From positions 38,044 through 102,043 of the forward strand of contig QZLH01000301.1 of NCBI GenBank assembly GCA_003833135.1: a stretch of DNA of 64,000 nt. Reading direction: 5' to 3'. Shown piece by piece: positions 35,191 through 48,267 of this stretch. A model generated the notes under the pieces. That model was not told the DNA's origin, did no database searches, and saw only the letters and a program-made list of their open reading frames with translations. The stretch comes from Oehlia diaphana. Taxonomy: Eukaryota > Glomeromycota > Glomeromycetes > Glomerales > Glomeraceae. Numbering within the stretch: position 1 is the stretch's first letter; every line of letters begins with the position of its first letter. A program made the position numbers and the translations under genes.

Positions 35191-36370
35191 TATTTGAAAT
35201 ACAATAATGATCAAAGAATATTCATTACATATTTTTAATCTAAATAAAACATAAATAGTTATTTCAAATAATAAACATCATGAATTTTTTTAAAAAAAAT
35301 TTCTTTTAAAAAATTACCTCATTAATAAAAAATCCCTGCTTATGTTGTTCCCGTCATTGAAGTGTTGAGAAGCGTATAATCTTTCGTTATATCATAACGA
35401 CAACAATGTATAATTAATGGTTAAGAACATTCATGATATACTCATTTTTTTTTTAAAAAAAAGAAATACTCCATCAAAAAGTAGATGATGGTGGGCGGGA
35501 GCTATAAAAAAACAGTTAAAAAATGAAAAAAGTAATTATAAAGGATAATTTTTTTTTTGAAAAAATATTTTTTACCTCATTAACATGTAAAATTCCTATC
35601 ATATTACAGTTTTTTAATTTTGTTTCTTTAGCACAACTATAATAGGATCAATATATGATGTATTCTATTAAATTTTCCATTTTTCTAATCTTTATTCCGG
35701 TAAATATGATTCCAATGTATTATTTGGTTTACTTATTAAAAACGGAATTATTGTAACAATACACTTCCTTCAAATTTTGCTTTCAAATATTAGCGAAGGG
35801 TACTATTATCAGCTTATTCCATCAACCAAATAAAAAACATTGGTAAAACCATAAAACCATTCATCATCAATAGGTTTAAGGTAATATCTTTAAAATCTAT
35901 TGTAAAGAAAAAAAAAAGATAATAATTATGTTAAAAATACTTCTTAAAAAAGTAACCTTAGATTATAAACGCTAATCGTTCTCACTTTTTTTCCCTTTAA
36001 TCAATAGTCTTATACCACGCAATGTTCAATATTTGGGTTTCTTTTCATACCTTTTAAATGTCTTCTCAATCTCCTTTTGAGTTTGTTTTTTAAGACATAT
36101 TTTTGAAATAATTAACCCATTTGATAAAATTTGATATACTTTAAAATACAAAATGCTTGAATTGTTTTGTAAAAGTAAAAAAAATGTTAGTTTTAAATTG
36201 CTAATACTTGTTTTCGTGTTACACAGTCTGACGGACAATAGTATGTGTCACGTGATCCCGGGATCACAAAAGTTTTGAGTATTATTATTAGGTCTTTACA
36301 AATCAAATGATATAAATGATTATGGATATTTAAATACAATAATATTGTAAAAAAAAAAAAAAAAAAAAAA

Positions 36371-36419
<49 letters not shown>

Positions 36420-37220
36420 TAAAGAAAAAAAAATAAACAGAAAAATACATTTTCGTTTAAAGAGCGAGAACCAGAAAATAATGAATCCAAGATATCAAGA
36501 AAATTATTATTTTGTTATTTTGTTCAATTGATAAAAATCATAAAATCATGTGACTTGTTCGTTGAACTAATTTATAAAATTTAAATACAGTACTTTAAAA
36601 AAATCGGGAAACAATGGCCTAAATCTAATCTTTATATACTTTTATGATTTAACCAATAAAATTGATAATTCCAATTTTGGTTTTTACTCATCTATTTATC
36701 TCATTGTAGTTATTGTAATTCATTGTTGAGCAATTAAGGGAAAGTATACCATTAAAAAAAATTTTTATTTAATTAAAAAATCAACTGACTAAATAAGTTA
36801 GCGACGGAATAATTTTTCTTTTTGGTATTTGTATTTCAAAGTAACACAAGATGCTAAGCGATAGATTTTTTCAATTGTCATTTAACGCCTCAATCTAAAG
36901 TTAGGCGGTTTTAAAGCATCTTTTATTTGGTTGTGCAACTCGAATTTCATGATCCATTGTTATAAAGCATCATTATATCATAATAACAGTAAATAAATAC
37001 CATACAAAAAAATATTTATTACATTCTGATTTTTTAATATTTAAATAATTTTCTATTTTAGTTAATTTAGAAATTTCGAGAAAATACACTGTTTTCAATA
37101 TATATATACAATATATATATACTGTATATTATACCGAAGTCATGGTTCAAGTCCAAAACTACGGTATATAAGTTCGTAAGATTAACGAAAAATCACATGA
37201 TAAATCTACGTTAATGACCC
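35191..37220. other. Intergenic stretch, homopolymer-rich, one weak Myb-like relic
   Basis: No gene. 36350-36432 is almost pure poly(A) (on the plus strand), which creates a spurious poly-Phe reading frame. On the minus strand 36051-36138 reads YQILSNGLIISKICLKKQTQ...EIEKTFKR before a GTATGA donor, with Myb-like spacing but no partner exons; it may be a relic. Confidence 0.35.
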
Positions 37221-38123
37221 TAGCAAAAAATGGTAGCCGGATTTGTTGCCAGGTTACACATAATCTGCCCACATGATCCGGACGATTATTTTCGGTAATT
37301 ATTATATTATTTAAAAAGCTATTTTAACTAAATTTATGCTACATAAAAAATACATAAAACAAATATATCTTTTAATTAATTGTGTTAAATTATTTTTGGT
37401 AATTTTATTTTATAGTGATGTATTTTTTTATTGGCAAGAAATGTTATAAAGTTATTTTATGTACTTTTAATTTTATTATTTATTATAATAAACTATTAAG
37501 ATAATACATTTTACTATAATAGATCATGTATTTTATTTGTAAATATAATTAAAATAGTTTGTTCTTATACATTACAAATATGAGTGTCCTTTTTCTGATT
37601 TAATGTGTAAACCCATATGTAACCATCACCTTCTGATATAAAGAGATACTATATAACACAATTAAAATATTTTCAATATTTTAACTGTTGATAATCAATA
37701 CAAAACTCCTGCTTAGTTCGGTATTTTTTCCTTCATAAAGTTTATTAGTATTATTTATAAGAGGTTAAGAAATTATATATGGATTCTGTTATATCTTGCA
37801 TAACTAATTATCGCGTCAGATTTTCTGTTTCTTTTATTAGTGAATGTGATCTTGTAATATTATTATAGCGTTTGAAACATTTTTCAAAATAATTCCCTTT
37901 TCATTAAAAAATTCTAAACTTTCTTTAGTATAATGATACCTTTACAAACCTTTTTTGTTGTTGATGACATGTTAACAATTTTTTAGAAAAATATTTCGTA
38001 AAAAAAAAAGAAAGGCGTAAAAGGATCAATAAAAAGTTTTATAATTACCGATAATAATCGTCCAGATCATGTGGGCAGATTATGTGTAACCTGGCAACAA
38101 ATCCGGCTACCATGGTGATGCTA
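37221..38123. mobile_element. Inverted-repeat DNA element, 0.9 kb, about 85 bp arms
   Basis: atggtagccggatttgttgc...caggttacacataatctg...cccacatgat at 37230-37300 is repeated as reverse complement at 38038-38114 with only a few mismatches. Outer bases read TAGCA on both sides. The 700 bp centre has no ORF, so it is non-autonomous. I could not find a matching target duplication, so the superfamily is open. Confidence 0.75.
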
Positions 38124-38478
38124 AGGTTATGTTTTGTTTTCGTAAATCATTTAACATGAACTTTGAGATTATCAATAATGATCTCCGTTACTTCAAAATT
38201 TTATAGTATTGAAATGGTTTCTAAAACAATATATTTTGGAAATGAACAACAAGTTGCAATGACAAATGATAGTTTAAAGACGATGTTTTAGGTAATATTA
38301 AACATTTGACTTTTTTTTTTCGTGAACATTAATCTTATCTAGTAGTTTTATTTTACCAAATTTCTATTGTAAGAACATTGAACTGTAAAAAAAAAAACCT
38401 TTTTAAAATAATGTCAGGTAGAACGTAAAAATAAAACTTGAATAAAGAATCGATAAAATTAATTATAGGGTAAAGGGT

Positions 38479-39663
38479 TTAGCTATGATTTAAGGAATTA
38501 TTTAAAATAAAATTCAGATTCATTCTAGGATCTTGCGAAGAATTTAAAATATGATTTAAATTCATCCTAGAATCTCGAAAAGTATTCAAAATATGACCCA
38601 AATTCATTCTCGGATCTCGTGAATCATGAGAGGAATTAGAAGTACTTAGATCACGAGAAGTATTCAAAATATGACTTAGATCCATTCTTGGATCACGAGA
38701 TATGGTGTTATTCCTGTAATCAAAATAAAAAAATAAAGATCAGTTTCATATTACAAGTTAACAGTATTACGATGTATGATTTGTTATCAAAGATTATGAT
38801 ATCCTCTCATATGAAAAAATTAGAAAGGAAACATACGTTTCTACCTTTATGGGAAGAATCATAAATTTTGAAAACGTAAAAATTGATCCATCTATTTTTG
38901 ATGGAAGGATGAAAGGATGGAAGGTTTGAATGATGGAAGGTTTGAAGGATAGAAGGTTTGAAGGTTTGAAGGTTTGAAGGTTTGAAGGTTCAACTTCTTC
39001 GATTCACTTCTTTTATTAGAAAATAATTTTACATAAAGAACTTACTGTTGAGCTAAAAGAATTCCATGAAGGAGTCTTTCAAGAGCTATTGGTCGAAGTC
39101 CTTGAGAAACTCTCTGATTAACTCTTCTACGAATCCTTCGAGCACTCCCTATACCAATGGAATAAAAAAAATAAATATATTAATAAATCTATTCAGAGAG
39201 ATCACTTCGATAAAATACTAATCAAGTGCAATTTTAAAAGAGTTGTGCTTACCACTATCTTGATTTATAATTTCATAATACCTAAAATTTCATATGTAAA
39301 ATAGCAAAGATGAATTTCATGTGTCAAAATAGAACTTTATCGTATATCGCTACACACAGTACTCGATCAGTAAATAGTACCTGGGTATTATATGCTGCGT
39401 CATACGGTAATTGGTAGAGAAAAAATATTTACATACCTCCTCCTACACTGAAATATACTTCTATTAAGTAGACGAGAAATTCGCCCCCAATTACTCAAAT
39501 TACGGCCCAATAGAATGACCAACAGGATAAGAAGAATTTCCTCCTATAAATGAATAAATATATGATCATGTAAATTGATCATGATAAAATTTTTGAATCA
39601 ATTTAATATTTTAATAAATATATTTACAATGTAAGTCCATTGATGTCGGTAAAACTGAGGCAT
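38479..39663 (-). CDS. Single-repeat Myb/SANT-like protein with motif-repeat tail
   Basis: 169 aa. Exons: 39628-39663, 39437-39543, 39253-39281, 39046-39148, 38479-38713. Exon 1 MPQFYRHQWTYI; exon 2 EEILLILLVILLGRNLSNW, GRISRLLNRSIFQCRRR; the 29 nt microexon gives RYYEIINQDS; exon 4 is basic (SARRIRRRVNQRVSQGLR). After the Gln-Asn junction the tail is built from four or five copies of a 13-26 aa unit: DPRMDLSHILNTS, DPRMNLGHILNTF, DSRMNLNHILNSS, DPRMNLNFILNNS. This is the clearest expansion of the shared C-terminal motif in the window. Probable nuclear regulator; the hydrophobic helix 1 is unusual for a Myb repeat. Confidence 0.88.
38895..38992. repeat. Microsatellite (gaaggttt)n
   Basis: Eight-base unit gaaggttt in perfect tandem at the end, with diverged ggatggaagg/gatagaagg units before it. 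Lies in intron 4 of the Myb gene. Confidence 0.85.
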
Positions 39664-42009
39664 ATTGAAAAGAAAAATAAATAAAATAAATAAATAAGTA
39701 AACAGTTTTCGTTTCGTTTTTTTAGTAATTATTGAAAGTTAGACAAGAACAACCCGATTTTTTTTTTTTTTTTAAAAAAAAACTATTTATAAAAACAAAC
39801 CTATTAAATTGCACTCCGCAAGGAATTTATCTAACTGTTTTTATCGTATTTTCATTGTTATTTATTTAATAAGTAACTTATAACGTTTAAAATAAAATTA
39901 CTTTCTTAAATTCAACTAAAAAGCTTAGTTTGCAAACAAAAGGTTATCCCGAAAACGAAATATTAAAACGTTAAAAAGGGTCCAGAGTTGACATAACTAA
40001 ATTTGACAATTTGATCCGAGTAGATCCGATCCATACGAAAAAATGTTGGAAAAATATGTAACACATACGATGTCATTTGGTTATATACATTAAGTCAAAT
40101 GACCCGCATTCATTTATAAAAGTTTATATTAAAAATTAATTTCAAAGGAAATATGAGTGAATGAAAATAATATTAATTACGATATTTTGTTCGTATGATA
40201 AATTTTGTGTGTGATCTAATAGGGGTCATACATTACTTTACAAAAATCTCAAAGAAACTGAGAAAGGTTTTCTTGTGTATTTTATTTATTAATTCAAAAT
40301 GTAAATCTTTTGATGATTGGTATTTGTTTGTATTACTAAAACCAGTTGAAAGAACCGCCGCGTTAATGAATATAGTATTATTCAGTTATAATTGTGATTA
40401 CGATTTTTTTTTTCCACGCCATGTTACTTACTGCGTTACCGGTGAAAACTCGTTTCATACCTGTAAATAATAAATAAATGTTTGTTTATTAAAAAATTTT
40501 GTTTACTAACGTAATTACATAAAACCTAATATTATCTGACAAAGTATTGTACTAATTATGTATATTCAATATTTATAAAAAAAAAAAGTAAGTTTTGAGG
40601 ATTTTTTTTTTAAAAAAAAAAAAAATTTGAACTACAATCTCGTTGAAAGTATATGAAATTAGTGACCAATTATTAATATCATGTTCTAGTATTTCTTTCT
40701 AGTTCCTATACAGGTTTAAAACCGAATAAACATTATGTATTAAATGTTACATTTCGTTGTCGAGGTGGTGTGAATGGAAAAAAGGATTTTCAATATTAAC
40801 GGTTGTTTTAAAAAAAGGTTGTACCCATTTACAATGGTACAATAAATACATTACCCGTTAATCGTAAATATCTTCTTTTAAAAAAGGCAAATGCTTATCC
40901 AAAAAAGGCAGTTCAAGTAAAAAAAAATTTCCAACTTTTCTATCTCTAACGGGCAATTTATAAATACCAATTAAGGAAAAGTGTTGTTTTTTGGAAGTTT
41001 ATTGAGGTAACCCATAAACGGCAAGGACAGTTAAGGATCCAATTATCTAGTTTCATATTTATAGATTACATAGATGGTAGATCATCTAATCCCATCACGT
41101 AAAAAAGAAAGTCCTAAACAATATTCGTAGAAAAAAAAAAAAAACAAATAAATGATGTAACATTAAAAAATTAAAATATCCATATTTTTAAACCAACGGA
41201 TAAAAAAATGTAAATGGAGAATAAAAATTGTTCCATTTTTCAAAGGAACACAACTAATAACGGAAATTAAGAATTTATTGCAGTGCATTTTATTTCTGTA
41301 AACAGAAAAATAATATAAATAAACTGAATTTCATGAATTCCCAATACAAAACTTGATGGTAATTAGCATTGGTTATTGTCCGAATATATGTATGCTAAAC
41401 AATGTGATCTACAAATTTTAATTCGTATAGGTATATGCACCGCTGGTTTTTTTGACATCCTAAAATTTTAGAGTACATATACTAATGTACTGTACATGTG
41501 TATAACTGGTTTTTTGTATAACAGTAAAAAATCAGTCGATATCAAATAAATAAAAAAAAATATCAAATATGTATATAAATATTTATTAATAAAAAAAAAA
41601 ATTTGGATGTAAAAAAAAAAAAAAAATTATTTACAATGTTACACAGACTGGTGCAAGAATGTAAAATATATCAATTATTTTACAATCGAATACCAGATAG
41701 TAAAAAAAAAACCTAAAAATTGTTCATATCTGAAATTAGAATATCAAAATATTTAAAATAAAACTCCCATACTGTATGTATCTAAGACGACACTATATAT
41801 ATATATGTGTGTGTGTATATATAAACATTCCCTTAAATATTAAAAATTGGGTTGGTAAATGTGTAAGAGTATGGTTGACCTCAATGTTAAAAGAAATAAG
41901 GGGAACCCTCCCTCCCTTTCTTTTAATAAATATAAAAAGGAAAACAGTGAAATAAATATGTGATTTTCGTTGGGTTTAAAGGTTAGCCTTATTAGGGACG
42001 AGTATTAAA
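39664..42009. other. Intergenic stretch
   Basis: No supported gene. The plus-strand open stretch 40195-40470 (91 codons) shows no family features. T-run/A-run palindromes at 39759-39781 and 40603-40625; a TG/TA microsatellite near 41795-41822. Confidence 0.4.
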
Positions 42010-43289
42010 TTAAGAAAGAAGATTCATTATTGACATTTTTCCTGACTTTTTCGGTGATGAAGGTGCGGTTGTAGAAGAGAGCTCGCTTTGACTCATGATA
42101 TTAGCAACTGTAGCAAGAAAGTTCAATTTCCCATTCTCTGTAGGAGTGTAATTTATCATTTCTATGATATAAAAAATAAATAAATAAATAAAATTAAATT
42201 AAATGAATATTTGTAAATAAATAAATAAATACATATATAATTTAAAAAGAAAGCTGATTGTATTACCTGCAGAAGGAGGGGGAGATGGAAGTTGAGAGGA
42301 GGACATTTGAGTAGTAAAAAATTTATGTTTGTCATATTCATGTTCGTCTTCGACTACGGTTGTTGCGCTACTATTAGTCATTATGCTTCTTATACTACTG
42401 TGTCTTGATAGATTGGTAGTGGAGTAATTACTTTCGTCAATCATAGCTTTAGTAGAATAACTACCCTCTTCAGCAACCACAGTTTTAGCACTATCACTCC
42501 TCTTCAAATTAGATTCACTATAATAACTATAATCTTGTTCCTGAAGATATTCGTTATTATAATAATTATAATTATTATTATGATTATGATTATGATTATG
42601 ATTAATATTAGTAGTAGTATTAATAGTGTTAAAAGTATTAGTAATATTAGTTGTATTATTAGCTACGGTAGATTTAGTTGTAGTTGTAGATGTAATTGGA
42701 TTATGATTAAAATTATTAATGGTAAAAGGAGTAATATTGGCTGAAGTACTAAGTCTTCTATTGGCGGGATTTTTCTTTTTTAGTCTATTATTATAAAAAT
42801 TCTTGATCATAAGTGGTGTTGCGTTAGGAATTTTCTTTGCAATCTTGGCCCACTTAAATTTATGTTTAGAACATTCATCTTCAATTATTTTAATCTCTTC
42901 ATCACTAAATTTCCTCTTTTTAACTAAAGAGAGAAAATGTTTATTGTTTTAACATACGAACATAAAATAAAATTACAAAAAAAAAAAAAAAAAAAATTTC
43001 AGGTACTCACTCCTTGGATTTAAATGATTAACCCATCTTTCGCGAATCTGCTTGGAATCTCTAGTACCTTTAAAATGTTGTTCCAAGACAGACCAATCAA
43101 TATCTTCCCCATCAACGCTATATTCATCTACGAGACGGACTAATAACCTATCCTCCTGAACATTTAAATTGATGAAATTTAAGCATAAGATGAATGATAC
43201 CAACCATGAATAATTATTTATACAACCGCAGTATTTAATAATGAGAAACTTACGTCAAGGATCCATCTCCCTTTACGATTTCCTACCAT
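42010..43289 (-). CDS. Two-repeat Myb (R2R3-like) protein with Asn/Thr-rich tail
   Basis: 329 aa, the largest intact gene here. Exons: 43254-43289, 43011-43155, 42267-42923, 42010-42161. Exon 1 MVGNRKGRWILD; exon 2 EDRLLVRLVDEYSVDGEDIDW, EQHFKGTRDSKQIRERWVNH, a canonical first repeat with three Trp. Exon 3 starts the second repeat (RKFSDEEIKIIEDE, FKWAKIAKKIPNATPLMIKN, FYNNRLKKK), with Phe in positions 1 and 3 as is usual for later Myb repeats. A long Asn/Thr/Ser/His low-complexity region follows (TTTTKST, NHNHNHNHNNN), then acidic/Ser-rich sequence. The last exon ends KKSGKMSIMNLLS, close to the short C-terminal motif of the small genes. Likely a nuclear transcription regulator. A paralog lies at 51.8-52.4 kb and a truncated duplicate at 46.2 kb. 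Confidence 0.9.
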
Positions 43290-46235
43290 ATTATATTAAT
43301 AAAATGTTTACAACGGTTATAAAGAAAGAAAAAGAGTGACAGTGTGAGGATGATAATATTGTACGATAAACCACTAGCTATATATTGGTAGCAGTAGAAT
43401 AAGTAAAATATTAAATTATAGTGCAAGATAAGTATAATAGTTCTCACAGAGAAACAACGATATATCTCACACTTCTTACACTAATAATATTTAAAGAATG
43501 TTGACAATTTAAATAGTACTTAAAAAGGTTGACAAAAAAAAAGAAAAATTCAAAAAAAAAAATTTCGAGTTACATAAGGTTATTACATTGAAGGAAACAG
43601 GGCATATTTATATTTCATTTTTCATTATCCCGCCAAAAAAACCAGTGTAATACGGGCAAGAACTTTAGAAGTTTACTAAAGTTAGAAATTGGTTGAAAGA
43701 AGATTTTCTGTATACATACTTTATTTAGTATAGGCTTATAATCCGGGACAGTTTAAAATTTACTCCGTTACATTTTTTTGGTTGCACAAACTAAATATTT
43801 ATGATCACGTTATACTATTATTATTACAATGATATAATATATTATACTAAATTGGCAACCCATTCATTTACATTCAACTTGGATTACCCCCTTAGTATTA
43901 TAGAAATTAGAATGTTGTATGCATACAGTGTATATAATATATAATCTTTTGAGTTGCCAGGATAAGTTTAACCTTTGAAGCTTGATCAAAAAAAGCAATA
44001 CTTTAAAAGAGAGAAATTTTTTTTTTTTGTAACATCAAAGACCAATTGTAGTTAACTCAAATTTTTGAGTCGGAAACACTATTACTATTTGTGCAAACCT
44101 AAGAAATGTATAGAATTTCGTGTCACAAGTATTATATCAACGAATAAGAATCTTGTTCAATGGCAATAAAAAAAAACGCCAGAAGTTACATTGCACAATA
44201 ATTATATGAATTTTTTTTTTTTTTCGAACTTTTATATTAAAATGTTTTTGTAAGGTTTTCTTCATAATTGTTACTATTTTCGGCTAATTCCATAATATTA
44301 TATCAAGTAATACGAAACGCAAAAAACATAATGAAAAAACGACACAAAAAAAAAAAGATTTAATAGTGATATTTTCCCAAGAACGGTTATTACGTACATG
44401 AAATTGAGTTTTGGGCGTAAATTTAATAAAGCAATTATTACTATAAATAACTAAAGTTTATGAAATATGTTAAATTTAGTTAGCACAAGCTGCGGAAGAT
44501 TCGATTGGTTGACAATAAAAAAAAAATTGGCGTTTTCAAATTTTTTTTTTTTTTAAATATAAAATCGGAAAATTAATAACTAAAAGATTCCATAGAGGTC
44601 GTGCACAAAAAAAGGTCAAAACATAATATGACGATATCTAGGTTATTCTTGTTATCATAGCTTATTCATAATGTAATTCACATTTTATTAATAATAATAG
44701 CTTACGATGTTGCGTTTTTGGTAATCTGTTTCTCTTTTTCGACCTTTCATTTTCGGTTCGAAATTTCAAATAAGATTTGCCGAATATTATGTTTGTGTAG
44801 CCTAATAGGATTCACATTTGCTTTTCCGATACCATACTTTCACACTCATTTACGTTTACGTTACAAACATACTACCATGTGAATTACACAACATAACAAA
44901 AAACATTTTTTTTTGTCTGCGGGAGAAGTAGATCAACTTGTTTTATAACTTGAAAGAAGTGATTTATCAGGTTTCATTAGTGCTTTTTTTTTTAAAAAAA
45001 AAATAGAGTAAAAAAATCATGTTATCGAACAGGAATTTACGTTTATTTAGTATTAAAAATATTCTTACTTTTTAAATTAATTTTAATATAAATATTAATA
45101 CAAAATTAAGGAATTTTTTTTTTAAAAAAAAATGCATATATATATATATGTATGTACTGTATATAAGGCTAACACCTTCCAATGGGACATGAAAATTCAT
45201 TTCCCATGGATGCGGAATATTATTAAGCAGATTTGTTGCCGCAGTTCAAAAAAACTACTAAGTCTTGTTAAGTTTGGTTAGTTATTAACTTGGGCGTACA
45301 TATATATCTTCGTTCATGCGTTAGGACATATTGTTCTAAATTAAAATACATTCATGCTATTTATAACTATAACCATATCAAATGAATCTATTATATAATG
45401 TTTTTTAGTAATTATCTTTTTACTTAAAGCAGACATTTGTATTTGTACTCTCTAGAATTGAATTACAGAATTGCGAGAAAACTTCAACAGAAAGAAATTC
45501 GGATGACCTGTTTCATTTCATCATTACAATAATAAATGGAATTTTCTATTTAGATTGTTGATCAAATTTCCAAAAATGTTCCTTTTTATCCTTAAAATGC
45601 CAAGAAAACATGAGAACATTTCTTATTAGAATTTGTTAAGGTAGTACAAAATGATGAACATTCTGCGCATTTAAATATTGTTTAAATCTTGTCTTTGCCA
45701 AACTAATACTAACTTACTAATTTCATTATTTTAAATGGGTTTAAAAATTACTTCGTTCTTTTTGGTTTATAGCTGAAGTTATTAAGTTTGAATTTCATAA
45801 AAATTCGTTATTATAAAGCTCAAATTTCTCGATATATTTAGTTCTCATATTATTATCATACATGTACTTTAACATCTAGCACAAATAAAAAAAAAAGATA
45901 AATCCGAAGACACAATATAATCAAATAAAGATTTAGATAGTTTTTTATTTAAGGATAATTATTAATTCTAATAAATTATAAAGAAATTGTTGAAATTTTA
46001 AAGAATCTTTATTTTTTTTTTTAAATAAAATTCACGAATTATGTTCAAAATTTTTACCAAAGTTTTTTTTAAAAAATAAGCTCTTGTAATATTTTCACCT
46101 TTAACGATAAAATTATTAATCATAATATTGACATAATAAAATGTCATCTTTATTTATCCTAAATCCTTTCATTCTCTGTAGATCTGTACCAAAATTATGC
46201 GTTCCATGGGCGTAACACCATTCATTATTACATTT
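43093..46235. repeat. Tandem segmental duplication, unit 1
   Basis: About 3.1 kb from the middle of exon 2 of the two-repeat Myb gene through its promoter and upstream DNA. The same order of sequence returns from 46236 on. The upstream portion has no gene. Boundary motifs: ccaatcaatatcttcc at the start and gcgttccatgggcgtaacac...cattattacat at the end. Confidence 0.9.
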
Positions 46236-46236
46236 A

Positions 46237-46424
46237 TTACCAATCAATATCTTCTCCATCATTTACGAGACGGATTAATGACCTATCCTCCTGAACATTT
46301 AAATTTATGAAATTTAAACATAATATGAATGATACCAACCATGAATAATTATTTATACAACCGTAGTAATTAATAAAGAGTGACTTACGTCAAGAATCCA
46401 TCTCCCTTTACGATTTCCTACCAT
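46237..46424 (-). pseudogene. Truncated copy of the two-repeat Myb gene
   Basis: Exon 1 (46389-46424) is intact and encodes the same MVGNRKGRWILD; exon 2 starts at 46290 (EDRSLIRLV) but has an internal deletion and is cut at the duplication junction right after DGEDIDW, where a TAA stop follows. Everything downstream is missing, so only about 29 residues could be made. Confidence 0.9.
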
Positions 46425-47550
46425 ATTATATTAATAAAATGTTTATAACGGTTATAAAGAAAGAAAAAGAGTAACCGTGTGAGGATGATTATATTGTACG
46501 ATAAACCACTGGTATATATTGGTAGCAGTAGAATAAGTAAAATATTAAATTATAGTGCAAGAGAAGTATAATAAATAGTTCTCACAAGAAACAACGATAT
46601 ATCTCACACACACCTTACTCTAATAATATTTAAAGAATATTGACAATTTGAATAGTACTTAAAAAGTTGAGAAAAATTCAAAAAAAAACCAAAAATTTCG
46701 AGTTACATAAGGCTATAACATTGGAGGAAACAGGGCATATTTATATTTCATTTCATTATCCCGCCAAAAAAAACTGTTAAAAAGTTTACTAATGAAAGAT
46801 TTTCTTATTTTTGTCCCTATTATCATCTATTTAAAAGTTAAAAAAGTAGCACTATTTTTAACTTGTGTAACATACCCGGATCCTAGGAAAATCACGTGAT
46901 AGAACACGGTTGGCAACTCTTACATTTACATTCAACTTGGATTAAGTATTATTAGAATGTGTTTATAATATATAACCTTTTGAGTTGCCAGAATAAGTTT
47001 AACCTTTGAAGCTTGATCAAAAAAAGTAATACTTTAAAAGAGAGAATTTTTTTTTTTGTAACATCAAAGACCAATTGTAGTTAACTCAAATTTTGAATCG
47101 GAAACACTATTACTATTTGTTATTGTAAACCGTTATTGTAAACTAAGAAATGTATAGAATTTCGTGTCACAAGTATTATATAAACGAATAAGAATCTTGC
47201 TCAATGACAATAAAAAAAAAACGCCAGAAGTTACATTGCACAATAATTATATGAATATTTTTTTTTGATCTTTTATATTAAAATGTTTTCTTCATAATTG
47301 TTACTATTTTCGGCTAATTATATAATATTATAACAAGTAATACGAAACGCAAAAAACATAATGAAAAAACGACACAAAAAAAAAAAGATTTAATAGTGAA
47401 TATTTTCCCAAGAACGGTTATTACGTACATGAAGTTGAGTTTGGGCGTAAATTAATAAAGCAGTTATTGCTATAAATAACTAATATGTTAAATTTAGTTA
47501 GCACAAGCTGCGGAAGATTCGATTGCGTTTCATAAAAATATAAAATTGGA

Positions 47551-48267
47551 CCTTGTCGGACCATTTTCTGAATACCATTTTCCTGAATATACCTTTTCCC
47601 GAATCCAATTTTCTGAATGCCATGCCAATTTCCCGAATCACAATTTCTGGAATTATATGAAACATCCAATTTCCCGAATTCTTTTATCCTGAATTATTTT
47701 ATTCCGAACTCCAATATCATGAACCCTGATATTCTGAATGGACATTTTACTGAATTTAATATTATTTTGTATAATTTTACATTATAAATTAGAACTATTA
47801 ATTTCATACATAAATTCAACCTTTATTTATTTAGTATACTAATCAATAAATTATATATAATGTATATTAATATAATACGTAATAAACTAACTTGTATTAA
47901 AACAAATACTTAAAATAAATAATGCAAAGGCGAGCATATTTTATTATTCAGTCAAATATCTGTTTGAACTTTGTACCTGTACTAAATATTTTTCTCCTAA
48001 AATGCAAATTAATTATATATACTTGATAAATGTCCATTCGGAATGTTAGAATTCGGAATATTAGAATTCGGAATATTAGAATTAAGGATATTTAAATGGA
48101 TTTAGGATTCGGGAAATTAGACTTCAGGAAATGGGATTCGGGAAATAAGGATTCGGGAAATTGTATATTTCAGGAAAATGTTTAGTTCAGAAATTTGGCA
48201 TTCAGGCAAATGACTTCGGGAAAAGATATATTCAGGAAAAAGGCATTCAGGAAATCGTACTGTAACC
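47551..48267. mobile_element. Foldback element, 717 bp, 9 bp target duplication
   Basis: Absent from the equivalent place in duplication unit 1 (near 44560). It is flanked on both sides by the identical 9 bp aaaattgga (47542-47550 and 48268-48276). Both ends are arrays of a short word of the type ttttcctgaat / ttcccgaat, in opposite orientation, so the ends pair over more than 150 bp. The 9 bp duplication and foldback ends suggest a non-autonomous Mutator-like element. The centre (47770-48020) is AT-rich without ORF. Confidence 0.85.

Noticed and set aside
36193..36450. Poly-Phe frame
   Set aside because: Produced by long A runs on the plus strand; not a protein.
40195..40470. Plus-strand 91-codon frame
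   Set aside because: No family features, no splice partners, no support on comparison with any other part of the window.
42535..42744. Plus-strand frame rich in Ile/Met
   Set aside because: Antisense to the Asn/Thr-rich region of the two-repeat Myb gene.
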